Assembly (NCBI GenBank): GCA_963575745.1
Contig: CAUYUJ010000767.1
Span: forward strand, 20,001 to 84,000
DNA from: Prorocentrum cordatum
Taxonomy: Eukaryota; Sar; Dinophyceae; Prorocentrales; Prorocentraceae
Direction: 5' to 3'
Length of the DNA: 64,000 nt
Under the pieces are notes generated by a model. The model was not told the origin of the DNA. It saw only the letters and a list, made by a program, of their open reading frames with translations, and did no database searches. How positions within the stretch are numbered: the first letter of the stretch is position 1; every line of letters begins with the position of its first letter. Positions 49,316-64,000 of this stretch are shown here, in pieces. Both the position numbers and the translations under genes were made by a program.

Positions 49316-49934
49316 CCCCAGACAGACAGACAGGTAAGCCTTGCACCAGTCGGTGCGTGAGCAGAGAGAAAAACAAAACGAAGCCAACATGCCTTTAGCT
49401 GTGTGGCCAAACCTTAACTACGCGCTCCCACTCGCGAGCTGCACCGCCGTCTTGGCGGAAGTAGTCAGCGAGTCGCGCATGGGAGCCCGCCACTTGTAGT
49501 GCATTCTTCAACACAAGGTGCCCCCAAGTTTGGCGAGGCCTGCCTCGCCTCCTCGCTCCGGCAGGCTTACGCAAGTCCAAGGTTCCCGGTTCGAACACCG
49601 AGCGTCGGACTGGGTCGCTGCCGGGTCGCCTCGCCAGCTGCCCCATGAAAACCATCTGTCTTCTGGCGAGGTGGGTGCTGAGCTTATCTTCCCCAGCAAT
49701 GTTGAGAACGGCCGCATGAGAAACCCTACTATAATACGCATGAGGAATTCGGCAGATTCTCCGGAGGCAGCGGTTCTGGAAAGCATCCATCCTCTGCCGC
49801 TCCGCTTTATTTAAGCATGCGGCAAAGAGCGCGTACATTAGTTTAGAAACAATGCAAGCGTTGAAAATGTGTATTTTACGACGCCTGCTCATTCTTGCAT
49901 GTGACCAAATCGAATGCAACACCTTAAAATCTTG
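49316..49934 (-). mobile_element. 5'-truncated LINE inserted in the ~101-bp array
   Basis: The minus-strand frame 49922-49395 encodes the C-terminal part of a LINE reverse-transcriptase protein. It reads KIHIFNACIVSKLMYALFAA, then ERQRMDAFQNRCLRRICRIP, later RRRGRPRQTWG and a stop. That region follows the RT catalytic core in many LINEs. The low-coordinate end is a short CAGACAGACAGACAG run, which on the LINE strand is a (CTGT)n 3' tail as in some LINE clades. Catalytic motifs are absent because the copy is truncated at 5'. The coding part has no internal stop, so the insertion looks fairly young. Confidence 0.8.
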
Positions 49935-50125
49935 AGGTCAGGTCCGCGCGGTGCCTCACTCCGCTGGACCCATCAGCAGCCTTCGAAAGTAGCGACAGCT
50001 TCGCAGATCGCAGCCCCCCAGGGACAGGGAGGTCCCGCTCAGGTCCGCGCGGTGCCTCACTCCGCTGGACCCACCAGCAGCCATCGAAAGTGGCGACAGT
50101 TTCGCAGATCGCAGCCCCCCAGGCA
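49935..50125. repeat. ~101-bp tandem array, right part
   Basis: Nearly two further units of the array, then a GGAGGCGGGAGGCAGGAGGC short repeat at 50150-50215. Confidence 0.9.
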
Positions 50126-50344
50126 AGGCAAGAGGAGACAAGAAGGAGGGGGGGCCGGAGGCGGGAGGCAGGAGGCGGGAGGCAGGAGGCGGGAGGCAGG
50201 AGGCTGGAAGGGGGGCGGGAGCACGCGACCGCAGTGCTCATTCATAACGAATGCCCAACCAAGGAGGGTTGGGAATAAAAAGAAGAATGATATGAATAAT
50301 CAGAAGAAGAAGAATAAGAACAAGAAAAAGAAGAAGACGATAAG

Positions 50345-50735
50345 GAAGAGGAGGAGGAGGAGGAGGAGGAGGAGGAGGAGGAGGAGGAGGAGGACGAACG
50401 AGGGTGCGACAATGATGTCCTTGTTCATATCAGTGTCCCCGTTTTTACGGGGCCCTGCGCCGTCCCGCCACGCCGGGCTCTCTCCGCTCTGCCCCCCGCA
50501 CGCCCGCCACCCGCCTGCCGCAGGGGGCACCCGTGCACTTCCACGGGGCCCTCGAGGCGCCCACCCCCTCCTGGCCCCGATGGTCCCCAGGAGGTGGTTC
50601 AGCGCTCCGCAGACCCCTCCCTCCCTCCCTCCCTCCCTCCCTCCCTCCCTCCCTCCCTCCCTCATCCTCCTCATCCTCCTCATTCTCTCTTGTTATCCTC
50701 CTCCTCCTCCTCCTCCTCCTCCTCCTCCTCCTCAG
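50345..50735. repeat. (GGA)n, (CCCT)n and (CTC)n tracts
   Basis: GGA at 50347-50393, CCCT at 50618-50662, CTC at 50697-50733. Between them 50400-50610 is GC-rich with no recognised exon. Confidence 0.9.
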
Positions 50736-51035
50736 AGGTCATCGGAGACATGGGCATCTTTCATCCGTCACGGAGGCCTGAGCTCCGACGCGGGAGGCCC
50801 TCGGCCCTCCACACGGGGGGGCCCAGGATGGCCCCAGCGGGGCGCCCCCGAGATCCGACGCTGCCATTGAGAGTGCAGCGCCGCGACAAAGCGCGACGGG
50901 CCCCACACCCCGCCCTTCCCTCTGCGGCGCTCCTGGAGCCGCACAGAGAGCTGCGATGGCCCCCCCCGTGGCCCGAGACGGGGCGAAGACGCCCCGGCGT
51001 GAAAAAAAGCTGCAGCGCCCGGATCTCCAGGGCGG

Positions 51036-51284
51036 CCCTGACTCCGGATCCGCCCCACTTTGGGGAAATTCGTAAGTGGGGCTTGGAATTTCCGCCTTAC
51101 TTTTCAAGCCCCGCTGATGCAAATTTCCGCCCTACTTTTCTGTTGCTGTTTTTGTAGATTTCCGCCCCATGTTGTGTTGGGTGCAGCAATTCCCGCCCTA
51201 CGTTTTCGGCCTCTCATAGGTGGACTTCCGACGCAATTTTAAGTTGGGAAAAAAGCCGAAGTAGGGCGGATCCGGAGTCAGGGG
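51036..51284. mobile_element. TIR element family B, complete copy
   Basis: Starts CCCTGACTCCGGATCCGCCC and ends with its complement GGGCGGATCCGGAGTCAGGG (20-bp terminal repeats, nearly perfect). The interior has at least four subterminal copies of ATTTCCGCCCTACTTTT type. It is 249 bp and non-coding. No convincing target duplication was found. Confidence 0.85.
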
Positions 51285-51965
51285 GTGCCTGCAACGGCGC
51301 CCGCCGGGCGCCCGGCGGTGCACGGGCGCTCCCGGCGGCACCTTCCGCGCCCCGATGGCCCTCCGGCGCACGTCGCCCCCCGGCGGCGAGGCGGAGATGA
51401 CCTCGGCGCTGGCGGTGGCGCGGACGGGCCGCGGCGGGCCGCGGCCCGCGCCGGGCGGGCCGGGCGACAGCTCAGGGCCGGGAGCTCCGGCGCCGTGGGG
51501 TTTGGTTCCCCGAGGCAGTGGCGGGGCGTCCTCGCCTGCGTGTGGGCCCACCAAAGAGTCTTCTAAGGGCCAGTAATTAATTCGGTGGACAATAGGTGTT
51601 CGAGCCCTGACACAGTCGAGGGAGATTCTGAATCACCCAATCGCCCCCCAGACATCAATGCTGATCTCAGTGAAGGCGGTGCTCTGGGGTTCGAATATTT
51701 GTGTCCACTCGCGCCCCCCCCCGTCGCCACGCCATCAATATTACTTTCGGGGAGTCTGGGGGGCATCTTGGGCCATAGGGTTCGAATATAATTTCCATGT
51801 ACGGAGTGTTCCCCGAGAGCTTCTGGCCGAGAGACTGTTCTGTTTCAGTACATCGGCTTCATGTTCTAAGAATGTTGCTCTTGTCATTCGAGCGTCCTTT
51901 CGTTCTAAGAACATGCCGTGGTAAGCCTATAGGAGTACCAGGACGGTCGGTCCCTGCTCAATACT

Positions 51966-52398
51966 TCCTGATTCCAGGTCCGCTGTGCTGTGGTTTGCTT
52001 TCCGATTTACAGTTGTGTAGGACATGCACCCCAAAGCATGCGAAAAAGGTAGGGCGGAAATGTCCACCTCATGCGGTTACGACGGGTATTTCCGGAAAGG
52101 TATGGCGGTACAAAAACGACGGCATAGTTGGGCGGGCATCGGGATCACAGGAGCTTGAAAAGTAGACTTAAGTCGGGCCTGTCCCCCTACAGGGGGATTT
52201 TCGACGAAATATAAAACACCCCCAAAATAGTCAAAAGATAGTCCAAAGATGGTCAGGAGACTATTTTTTGAGTACTTTTTTCCTTTTGGGGGTATTGTTT
52301 TTTTTTTCGTCGAAAATCCCCCTGTAGGGGGACACGCCCGACATAAAAGTAGACCCACTCGCGAGATCGCCCAAAGCACGGCGGATCCGGAAGCAGGG
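51966..52398. mobile_element. TIR element family B with nested family A insertion
   Basis: The left end CCTGATTCCAGGTCCGC and right end GGCGGATCCGGAAGCAGGG match family B, as do interior motifs (GTAGGGCGGAAATGTCCACC). It is interrupted by the family A copy at 52168-52346. Confidence 0.7.
52168..52346. mobile_element. TIR element family A, complete, nested in family B, 8-bp target duplication
   Basis: Starts TTAAGTCGGGCCTGTCCCCC and ends GGGGGACACGCCCGACATAA, with ~40-bp inverted arms reaching TTTTCGACGAAA. Flanked by AAGTAGAC on both sides (52160-52167 and 52347-52354). 179 bp, A/T-rich interior, no ORF. Confidence 0.92.
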
Positions 52399-52444
52399 CC
52401 TGTCGAGGCAGGCCCAGACACGCTCGCGCCGTGAAACAAATCAC

Positions 52445-53890
52445 GACGGGATGATCTCCTCCTCCTCCTCCTCCTCCGCCTCCTTACTCGTATGGCGCTC
52501 TCAAGCCCGTGCCTTTTCAGTACGCGTGTCAACGTTTCGCCCCTGCTGGGGCTCGTCAGGACTCGAATGAAAATGGCAGCGGCATGCGAACACAGCAAGT
52601 GCATGATCGACACAATACTGCGTGCAATGCGATACGGCAAACATAAACACATGCATGCATGCGGCGATCTCTCAACAACACCCCTGTATTGGATGACTGC
52701 TGCTTCTGCCGCCGGGAGGGGCAACAAGTCGTGCCCCCCCGCCTCACTTGAACGAAGGATTGCAAAAAACCCAGGGCCCACCCTCAGACTCAGCCCTCCT
52801 CCTCCTCCTCCTCCTCCTCCTCCTCCTCCTCCTCCTCCTCCTATCTCCTCCTCCTGCACTGCACTGCACATCCCCATCGAGTCCTCGCAAATCCGACACG
52901 GGCACGCTAGCCTGGGACTCGGGGCTAGCCTTCACCTGGCCACCTGAAACCATTCACACGGGCATCGTCGCGTGTGCCGCTCCCACGAGCGGACAAGACG
53001 CGATCGGTGCGCCCATTACCTGCAGGAGGTGTCAACCCCCCTGCTCCATGGGAGGTCGCCAGACACGGCAGGTGGCCTCCCAAAGCCCAGAGTAGGTGAA
53101 ACTTCCAAGAGCCACTGAGAATCCTTAAACGCTACCGCACGAGTCGCCCACACAAAAAACCTACTAGCCCTGAAACGCAACCACACTACGAGGTTAGGGC
53201 AACATCGCGGCACAAACAAACTGGTCCCAGGGCTCGCAGGCAACAGGCCCGAAACGGCCAGGGCTACTTCGAGCCCAACCCTTTAGCCAGGCCACTGCGC
53301 GGGGCCCTACCTAACTTCTTGCTAGCACCCCAGCCTCCCAAGATAATTCCCAAGACATGCTGAAGCTCCATCAACTTGTACTGGCCGACTGGGTACTCAA
53401 GAGGGGTTCTCTGGAGGAACGAATCGTACGATTCGTCGGTCGGTATCCCTCCCCATGCCTACTGCTGCTGTTTGCTCAACTCCTCCGCCTGCTGCACGTT
53501 CTTTCCTACGAGGACGACGCCCTTGACCGATATCGTGAGCCGAAGAGTCGAGCTGTCGAATGTGGGGGCTGAACGAGAAGTCGCGAATCCACTCCGAGGC
53601 CTCGATCTCCGACCAGTGCTCCATCATGCTCTTCAGTCTCTGTCCAAGACCTATGAATTTCTTGAGCTCGGGCGGGCAAGAGCCCTCGTTCAGAAAGTGA
53701 TCTAAATCTGGCAGAACTGCGGAAAAGGTCTGAAGCTCGGGAGAACCTCGTTTGTGATCCTTGCCCTCTTCTTTCATTGTCTGAAGATAGCGCTGGTAAG
53801 CTGAGGTTCCTGTCTCCACGATCTTGTGCGTTTTGGGCAGGAACAACTGCGCCGCCGACTGGTACTCTAGCCTGCGTACTCGACTCTCGG
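52445..53890. other. Mostly unassigned region with CCT tract
   Basis: Short CTC tract at 52458-52477 and a longer one at 52795-52843. A minus-strand frame (54056-53397) is long but overlaps the plus-strand zinc-finger fragment and has no recognised domain. The 53340-53890 part may be further decayed LINE sequence belonging to that fragment. Confidence 0.4.
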
Positions 53891-53891
53891 C

Positions 53892-54314
53892 TTGTGCCCC
53901 GCGACCTTCCCGACGAAGGCCCAGCTCGCATCGCATTTCGTACATACCCGAGGGGGTGAGCATGGTGCACTGGTGCTTGCGCGTGCCTGCTGTATTTCGA
54001 ATCAATGCACTATGTGTGGAAGTACGATTACTAGTCTTGCAGAAGCACAAAAGCACATGACAATATCACTTGATAATAAACGGTGTCGAGCTGATAGGGG
54101 GAGAAGTGGAAATAACATCAAGCTCCCTGTCGCTGAGTGTCGTTTATGTTGTTTTGGCTCGGACGACCCGATTGTTTTTCGCCAGCACGTGCTGGAACAC
54201 CTCAGCCACTTCTTGACTGATCACGAGATCGAGTTTGAAATGAACGATGAGTTGGCTGATCTTGGGAGAGCCATCGACAGGTACAAAGCGGAAGCAGCAA
54301 AAGACCGAGGATAA
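53892..54314 (+). pseudogene. Zinc-finger 3' end of a LINE-like element (fragment)
   Basis: The open stretch reads LCPATFPTKAQLASHFVHTR, then NQCTMCGSTITSLAEAQKHM and AECRLCCFGSDDPIVFRQHV, ending LADLGRAIDRYKAEAAKDRG and a stop. These are three Cys2-His-type finger patterns in a row. Dinoflagellate LINE proteins, as I remember them, end in paired fingers with a very similar TKxALxxH ... NQCxxC layout, which is why I assign it to a retroelement. No RT motif could be found upstream, so it is a 3' fragment. A cellular zinc-finger exon is the alternative. Confidence 0.45.
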
Positions 54315-54339
54315 TCCAGATCGGGCCCAGGACAAATTA

Positions 54340-54853
54340 TCTCCTCCTCCTTCTCCTCCTATCTCCTCCTCCTATCTCCTCCTCCTATCTCCTCCTCCTC
54401 CTCCGCGGCCCCTGGGAGCCCTCGCCAGGTCTCGGGGCCGTCAAGACAATCATGCTCTGAGAGCTGGGCGTCGCAATTTTTTCAGACTGGGCGCTCGATC
54501 CGGCTCGAGAAGTGCCGCAATAGTATGGGGTCAAGGGTTTTGGTCGCGCTTTCTCGCTATGTGGTATTGTTGAATTCTTCCCAACCCTCCTGTGTGTTGG
54601 GTCCTCGTTTTGAACCCGCAGCGCCGCGCGTCTCCTCCTCCTCCTCCTCCTCCTCCTCCTCCTCCTCCTCCTCCTCCTCCCCTCCTCCTCCTCCTCCTCC
54701 TCCTCCTCCTATCTCCTCCTCCTCCTCCTCCTCCTCCTCCTCCTCCTCCTCCTCCTCCTCCTCCCCATCTCCTCCTCCTATCTTCTCCTCCTCCTCCTCC
54801 TCCTCCTCCTCCTCCTCCTCCTCCTCCTCCTCCTCCTCCTCCTCCTCCTATCT
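54340..54853. repeat. CTC/CCT microsatellites with TATCTC interruptions
   Basis: (CTCCTCCTAT)n at 54340-54403, and a long CCT run at 54631-54853. Between them lies a dispersed GC-rich repeat (54405-54480, related to 17340-17420). Confidence 0.93.
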
Positions 54854-55589
54854 TTATACTTTCCCGTCCCTCTACAGGAGCCACGTTCACAGATCGAATA
54901 TTTTACTCCGTAAGTAGTGTGCAATGTACTCCGCGGTGGTTTCGCCGAAGTAGTCTGCAGCGACAGCTTTCTCACGAATAATCTCGTATGCATCCGACGT
55001 GTTCCCTCTAGGTCGACGAAAGATCTAGTGTGCATTCTATTCGTTGGTGTTTTTCTGAGGTGAAGCCCCCACAGGAAATCGCCTTCCTCGTGGCCTGTAT
55101 CGCGCTTGTGGCTCGTTCATTGGGATGGTCGGCACAGGCGGGGTGGATCAGGTAAGAGGGAGGAGGTGGGAAGGAGGAAAGCACTACGTATTGGCAGGGA
55201 TGGCGCATGTATTTACAAAGGCTGGCATCGGAGGGGAGGGTGGCGGGGTATCTTGGCGGGGTGAGAAAGGATGGGGTCATGTTCTGACAGTTCTGCGTGC
55301 ATCTACGATTGGTTGCTGGGTGATGTTATGTTTTTCTTTCCGCCTGAATATATCCCGTCGCCATGGCTGGGCGCAGCTCGAATGGGCGATTGTGGCGCCG
55401 CACCGAGGGGGATCGGCGGGGTGGGGCAGATGCGACGGGCGCAGACGCATCCTCGGGATCACACATTCGGTAATCGAAGCACTGCGGATGCAGACATTTG
55501 ACAACGTTGGCAATGTTTCTTGAGCCAGTCTTGCTCGAGCTCTGAGGAGGGTTTTCGGCGATGGCCTCACGTGTTTTCGCGCGGCCCGC
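54854..55589. other. Upstream region of the 55.6 kb gene
   Basis: No recognised exon. Overlapping frames on both strands have no domain. The sequence is G-rich with a TATGTTTTTCTTTCCGCC pyrimidine patch near 55328-55345 that could serve promoter or trans-splicing functions; this is speculative. Confidence 0.35.
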
Positions 55590-60993
<5,404 letters not shown>

Positions 60994-61636
60994 CGTAGTG
61001 CGTTTGTTCGAGCCCCCACTGGGCACTGGGCCAGATCCCCATCGAGTGCCGCTCTCCCACCGTTTCGTATCGTCGGGGCCGCCCTTTGCCACCGTCTGAG
61101 TTTTCTTGTATCGCGATCGGGGCAGCCATTGGGGCCGCCTCAGAGCAATTTGGAGCCCTCGAGGGCTTATCCGAGGGGGCTGAGAGGGCCCCGATATGGG
61201 CCCGCGTGGGCGCGCGATCTTGATGCACATCATCTCTCATTGGTTTGCGTATGGTGCAGGGCGCGCCTGCGGTTTGCTCTTGGGGCTCTCTCTGGGGCCC
61301 TTACGGTTTTCAGGGGGCTGCTCGGATGCCTCGAGGGCCGCATTGAGCGCATTGGTGGGCCCCGATCAGGGCCCGCTTAGAGCCGAGGGGCGTGCCCCAA
61401 GCCACAGCTCCCTCACCCGCCCACCCCCGCATCCCGTCGCCTTCCTCGCAGCGCCATCATGCTACATGCGTGCCCACCCTCCGCGCCCTCCCAGCACTCT
61501 TCGCCGTCACCGCACTCGCCCTCCCACCGCCGAGGGAGCTTCGGGAGGCCCGCGCAGTCGCCGCAGAGTTTTTCGGCGGCGGCTGCCGAGGAAATCACTC
61601 CCTGCATTGTACTTCTCTGGCGCCCGCCCAGCGGGG
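60994..61636. other. 3' flank with diverged repeats
   Basis: No exon recognised. GGGGCCCCGAT...GGGCCCGC-type short repeats recur at 61120-61390. Confidence 0.4.
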
Positions 61637-61637
61637 G

Positions 61638-61905
61638 TAGTCTGCGCAGAGTACTTCTCGTCGGCCCCAGGGCCGCGCCCCCCCCCCCGCAGAGGACCCC
61701 TGGCGGCGCAGAGTACCTGGCAGAGTACCTCGCAGAGTACTTTTCCTCGAGAAAAGTACTCTGCAAAGTACTCTGCAAAGTACTCTGCGGGACGGAGGGA
61801 GCGGGGGGGTACCCCGCGGGCTGGGGTGCGGCGCGGGGCGCGCCGAGATGTACTCTGCGCGGAGTACTTGGGGCCCGAGGCTGCGTGGCGGGTACTCTGC
61901 GCTGA
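61638..61905. repeat. GCAGAGTACT palindromic cluster
   Basis: About ten copies of GCAGAGTACT or its complement AGTACTCTGC, arranged around a central palindrome (GCAGAGTACTTTTC ... GAAAAGTACTCTGC, 61731-61765). Left-half copies are mostly in one orientation and right-half copies in the other, so the whole ~270 bp can fold back. Confidence 0.85.
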
Positions 61906-62284
61906 CGACGCCGCCACAGTTGCGGGCCAGGGTCGGTGCCGCGGGGGTCGTCTTGCTGCAAGCTTCTCGGCGCCCCTCCCACATCCCCATACTACCTCGC
62001 CAGCCCCTCGAAGCCTCTGCTGCGGTGTCTCCGAGCACCGACCCCATCCCTGCTCGCCCCCGCCCTCCTCTCTTTGCCCGTCGCAGCCCCAGCGTGACAT
62101 AGTAAGTGCTTGTCTTGCACCCCTCAGCCGAGCTGATGGGCGCTGCGCGCAGTCGCTGCACTTGCCTCGCGTGTCGCGTGTCGCGGACAGCGCGGCCGCT
62201 GCACGGCGTGGAAAATGATCGGGGACAGGGGGTGGCCTTGGAGGGGCTGCGCAGTGAAGTGCGGCAGAACGTGCGTGCTCCAAG

Positions 62285-63250
62285 ATGACACCCTGACGCG
62301 ACCCCAATGGGGCCAGGGTCACCCAGGCTCGGTTGGAACGGTTGTGGGTCAGGATCGGCCCATTCCGCCCCAGGCCCTCCCGCGAGGCCTACACCGATTT
62401 AGACGTGTCAAATACGGCACCCAGTTAACCCGATAGTGCCTCCAAAATGGCGCAGGATGCCACAGGATGGCCCCTGGCGGGCCCCCGAGGGCCATATTCG
62501 CCCAAAGTCGGTTGGAACGGATTTGGGCCAGGATCGACCAAATCCGTGCCGAGCCCCCCCGCGACGGCTTGGGGTGCATAGGGCCCGAGGCGGCTCCAAG
62601 ATGGCTCCAGGTGGCCCGATATTCTTCCCAAAGTGGCGCAACGTGCCCCGTGATGGCCCTATGAGGGGCCTGAGGCCCAAGGATAGCTAGAGGCCTTGAT
62701 GCTCGTGGCCACCCCTGGGCGTTACGGCCACTAGGGGGGGGGCTGTACGTGTAACGCTTTTGCCGTTCCCCAAGCGCGGGGAGGGGCTTTACACCCACAC
62801 GGGGGGGGGGGTCTGCCTGAAACGGCGCCCCCCTTTGTGTCCCACCTGTTTGTATGGATGTTGCTTCGCAACTGTTCCGATTCCGATTCCGATTCCGATT
62901 TGGGCTAGAATATGCCAAAACGGTGCCACGCCCGTCCGCGGGGTCTCGGAGCGTACAGGATGTTTCCAATATGGCTTTAGATCGCCCAATATTGCTCCCC
63001 AAACGGCGCAGGATGCCCCAGGGTTGCCCTCAGCGTGCCCCCGAAGGGCCATAACCGCGCAAAATCGGTTGGAACGGATCTGGGCCAGAATCTACCAGAT
63101 CCGTTCCAAGGCCTTTGGTGGGCCATTGGACGTCCAAGATGGCCCGAGACGGCTTCCACGCGGTTTCCGAAAGACCACGAGGGGGCCCAGCAGAGCGCCT
63201 CGGGGGGGCAAAGGGCCCATACGGGCGACGCCCGTGTGGAGATCCAGGGC
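62285..63250. repeat. Diverged repeat blocks with GGTTGGAACGG and CCAAGATGGC motifs
   Basis: Three related blocks (about 62330, 62505 and 63065) share GTTGGAACGGATYTGGGCCAG followed by ATC-rich text. They alternate with AAATGGCGCAGGATGCC / CCAAGATGGCNCC motifs. No coding signal. Confidence 0.65.
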
Positions 63251-63700
63251 AGCCCGTGAGATCCGTGCTGGAAACTTAAGAGACCCCCGATTCGGGTTTC
63301 CGGAACAAATAATTGTTTTTTTGTCCGGAGCTAATGAGAGGGGGCCTTGCGCGCCAACCTTCCTGTGGCCTCAGGAAATTCCAGGAGCAGCCCAGCCACG
63401 CCCCCCACGGGATTCAAGAGGGCCCCGAGACGGCCGAGGAGAGACCAACCAAAGAGGTCCAAGGAGGCTTCCCAGATTTTCGAGCCGTTCGGGACGCCAA
63501 CCGCCAGCGCGGCCTCCTCCAGCTGGGCGAACATGCGGCTCCAGCGTCAAGCCAGCGGGGGGTCCAAGATAGGGCCCGAGGGAGCGCCCGCCCCATGAGG
63601 TTCATGAGGGCCCCGAGAGGAGGGCGACGATGGGTGGGGGATGTGAGGCGCCAGGCGCGCATTTGGCATCGCATCCGTTGTCGTCGTCGGAACCGTCGTG
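63251..63700. other. Unassigned, GC-rich
   Basis: Short GAGGGCCCCGAGA-type repeats (63415 and 63605). Nothing else recognised. Confidence 0.35.
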
Positions 63701-63718
63701 CCGTAGCTGTTTTGGCTC
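63701..63718 (+). promoter_or_regulatory. Probable relict of the dinoflagellate spliced leader
   Basis: CCGTAGCTGTTTTGGCTC matches the DinoSL core CCGTAGCCATTTTGGCTC (from memory) at 16 of 18 positions. It lies 108 bp upstream of the start codon at 63826, in the same orientation. Relict leaders mark genes re-integrated from trans-spliced mRNA. The final bases (GAC for AAG) differ. Confidence 0.55.
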
Positions 63719-63825
63719 GACTCGACTCGAGCGGCGAGGCGGTGCCTCGCGTTGCTCGCCAGCGCAGAGCTTCCTTTTCAACTCTTACACGCTTCCTCCT
63801 CAACGCTTTCATCTACCTCGCAGCC

Positions 63826-64000
63826 ATGGGCGGTCGTGGGAAGAGAGCCAAAAAAATGAAAGCAACGGCGGCCGACGAGTCCGATACCGCTTCTGCATCG
63901 GCGCCGCCTCCGAAGGCGGCGAAGTCCGCCCCGCTGGTGGTCGGTTCGCCAGCTCCCCGCCAGAGTCGCCGAGGCGCAGGATCGAAAGTCCAGATCTGCC
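63826..64000 (+). CDS. 5' end of an unrecognised protein gene, cut by the window end
   Basis: An ATG in good context (CGCAGCCATGG) opens a frame of 58 codons running off the window: MGGRGKRAKKMKATAADESD, then Ala/Ser/Pro-rich (SASAPPPKAAKSAPLVVG), then Arg-rich. The basic start suggests a nucleic-acid-binding or nuclear protein, but no domain is visible. Upstream, a pyrimidine-rich stretch (CTCTTACACGCTTCCTCCTC ... CTACCTCGCAG) ends in CAG two bases before the ATG, fitting a spliced-leader trans-splice acceptor. The relict leader at 63701 lies further upstream. Confidence 0.5.
   Translation, partial: MGGRGKRAKKMKATAADESDTASASAPPPKAAKSAPLVVGSPAPRQSRRGAGSKVQIC

Noticed and set aside
49570-49610. 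GGTTCGAACACC resembling a tRNA B-box
   Set aside because: No matching A-box or cloverleaf could be drawn, and the bases lie within the LINE coding frame on the other strand.
53397-54056. 219-codon minus-strand frame opposite the zinc-finger fragment
   Set aside because: It overlaps the better-supported plus-strand zinc-finger frame, and no motif is recognisable in it.

Overview
The window looks like nuclear DNA of a dinoflagellate. The signs are high GC, coding sequence broken into exons with GT-, GC- and probably GA-AG introns, kilobase-scale triplet microsatellites, a probable relict of the dinoflagellate spliced leader (DinoSL), and several families of short terminal-inverted-repeat (TIR) elements in and around introns. 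Species cannot be fixed from the sequence. One run of 100 N (47208-47307) marks an assembly gap. Most of the window is repeat; perhaps 10-12 kb has protein-coding ancestry.

Layout. (1) About 1.5-22.2 kb, plus strand: one long gene for an ankyrin-repeat, TRP-like cation channel. Ankyrin-type exons lie at 1.5-3.7 kb, a six-helix channel core at 16.6-18.9 kb and a C-terminal coiled coil at 20.4-22.2 kb. (2) About 4.5-16.4 kb, minus strand, inside an intron of that gene: a large decayed non-LTR retroelement. In its own 5'-3' order it has a RanBP2-like zinc finger, coiled coil, Pro-rich linker, RNase H, APE-type endonuclease, reverse transcriptase, a zinc-knuckle-like tail plus a DQCxFG segment, and two further unrecognised protein regions. 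Frameshifts and stops interrupt it throughout. (3) 22.2-42.8 kb: repeat-rich intergenic DNA with foldback/TIR elements, G-rich GGCCTCTTGG repeats, a ~1 kb TGTA tract, a ~0.8 kb GAT tract, a ~600 bp segment present twice, and a few isolated exon candidates. (4) 42.9-50.1 kb: tandem arrays (~90 bp unit, 33 bp unit, ~125 bp unit, ~101 bp unit); the ~101 bp array is split by a 5'-truncated LINE. (5) 50.1-54.9 kb: CCT tracts, nested TIR elements and a LINE 3'-end zinc-finger fragment. (6) 55.59-60.99 kb, plus strand: a gene of at least four exons (~1,350 aa) for a large unassigned protein, probably of mobile-element type. (7) 61-63.7 kb: AGTACT palindromes and diverged repeats. (8) 63.83 kb to the end: the 5' end of another plus-strand gene, preceded by a DinoSL-like relict.

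The strongest leads are these. One TIR family (called A here) has copies flanked by perfect 8-bp target duplications, including a copy reduced to a 46-bp palindrome, and it has twice inserted into the same kind of site inside another TIR family (B). Introns of the channel gene are bounded by direct repeats. The giant antisense retroelement has an unusual domain order and extra protein regions after its reverse transcriptase. Family letters A-F are labels for this window only. All functional assignments rest on motif reading by eye; no database search was run.
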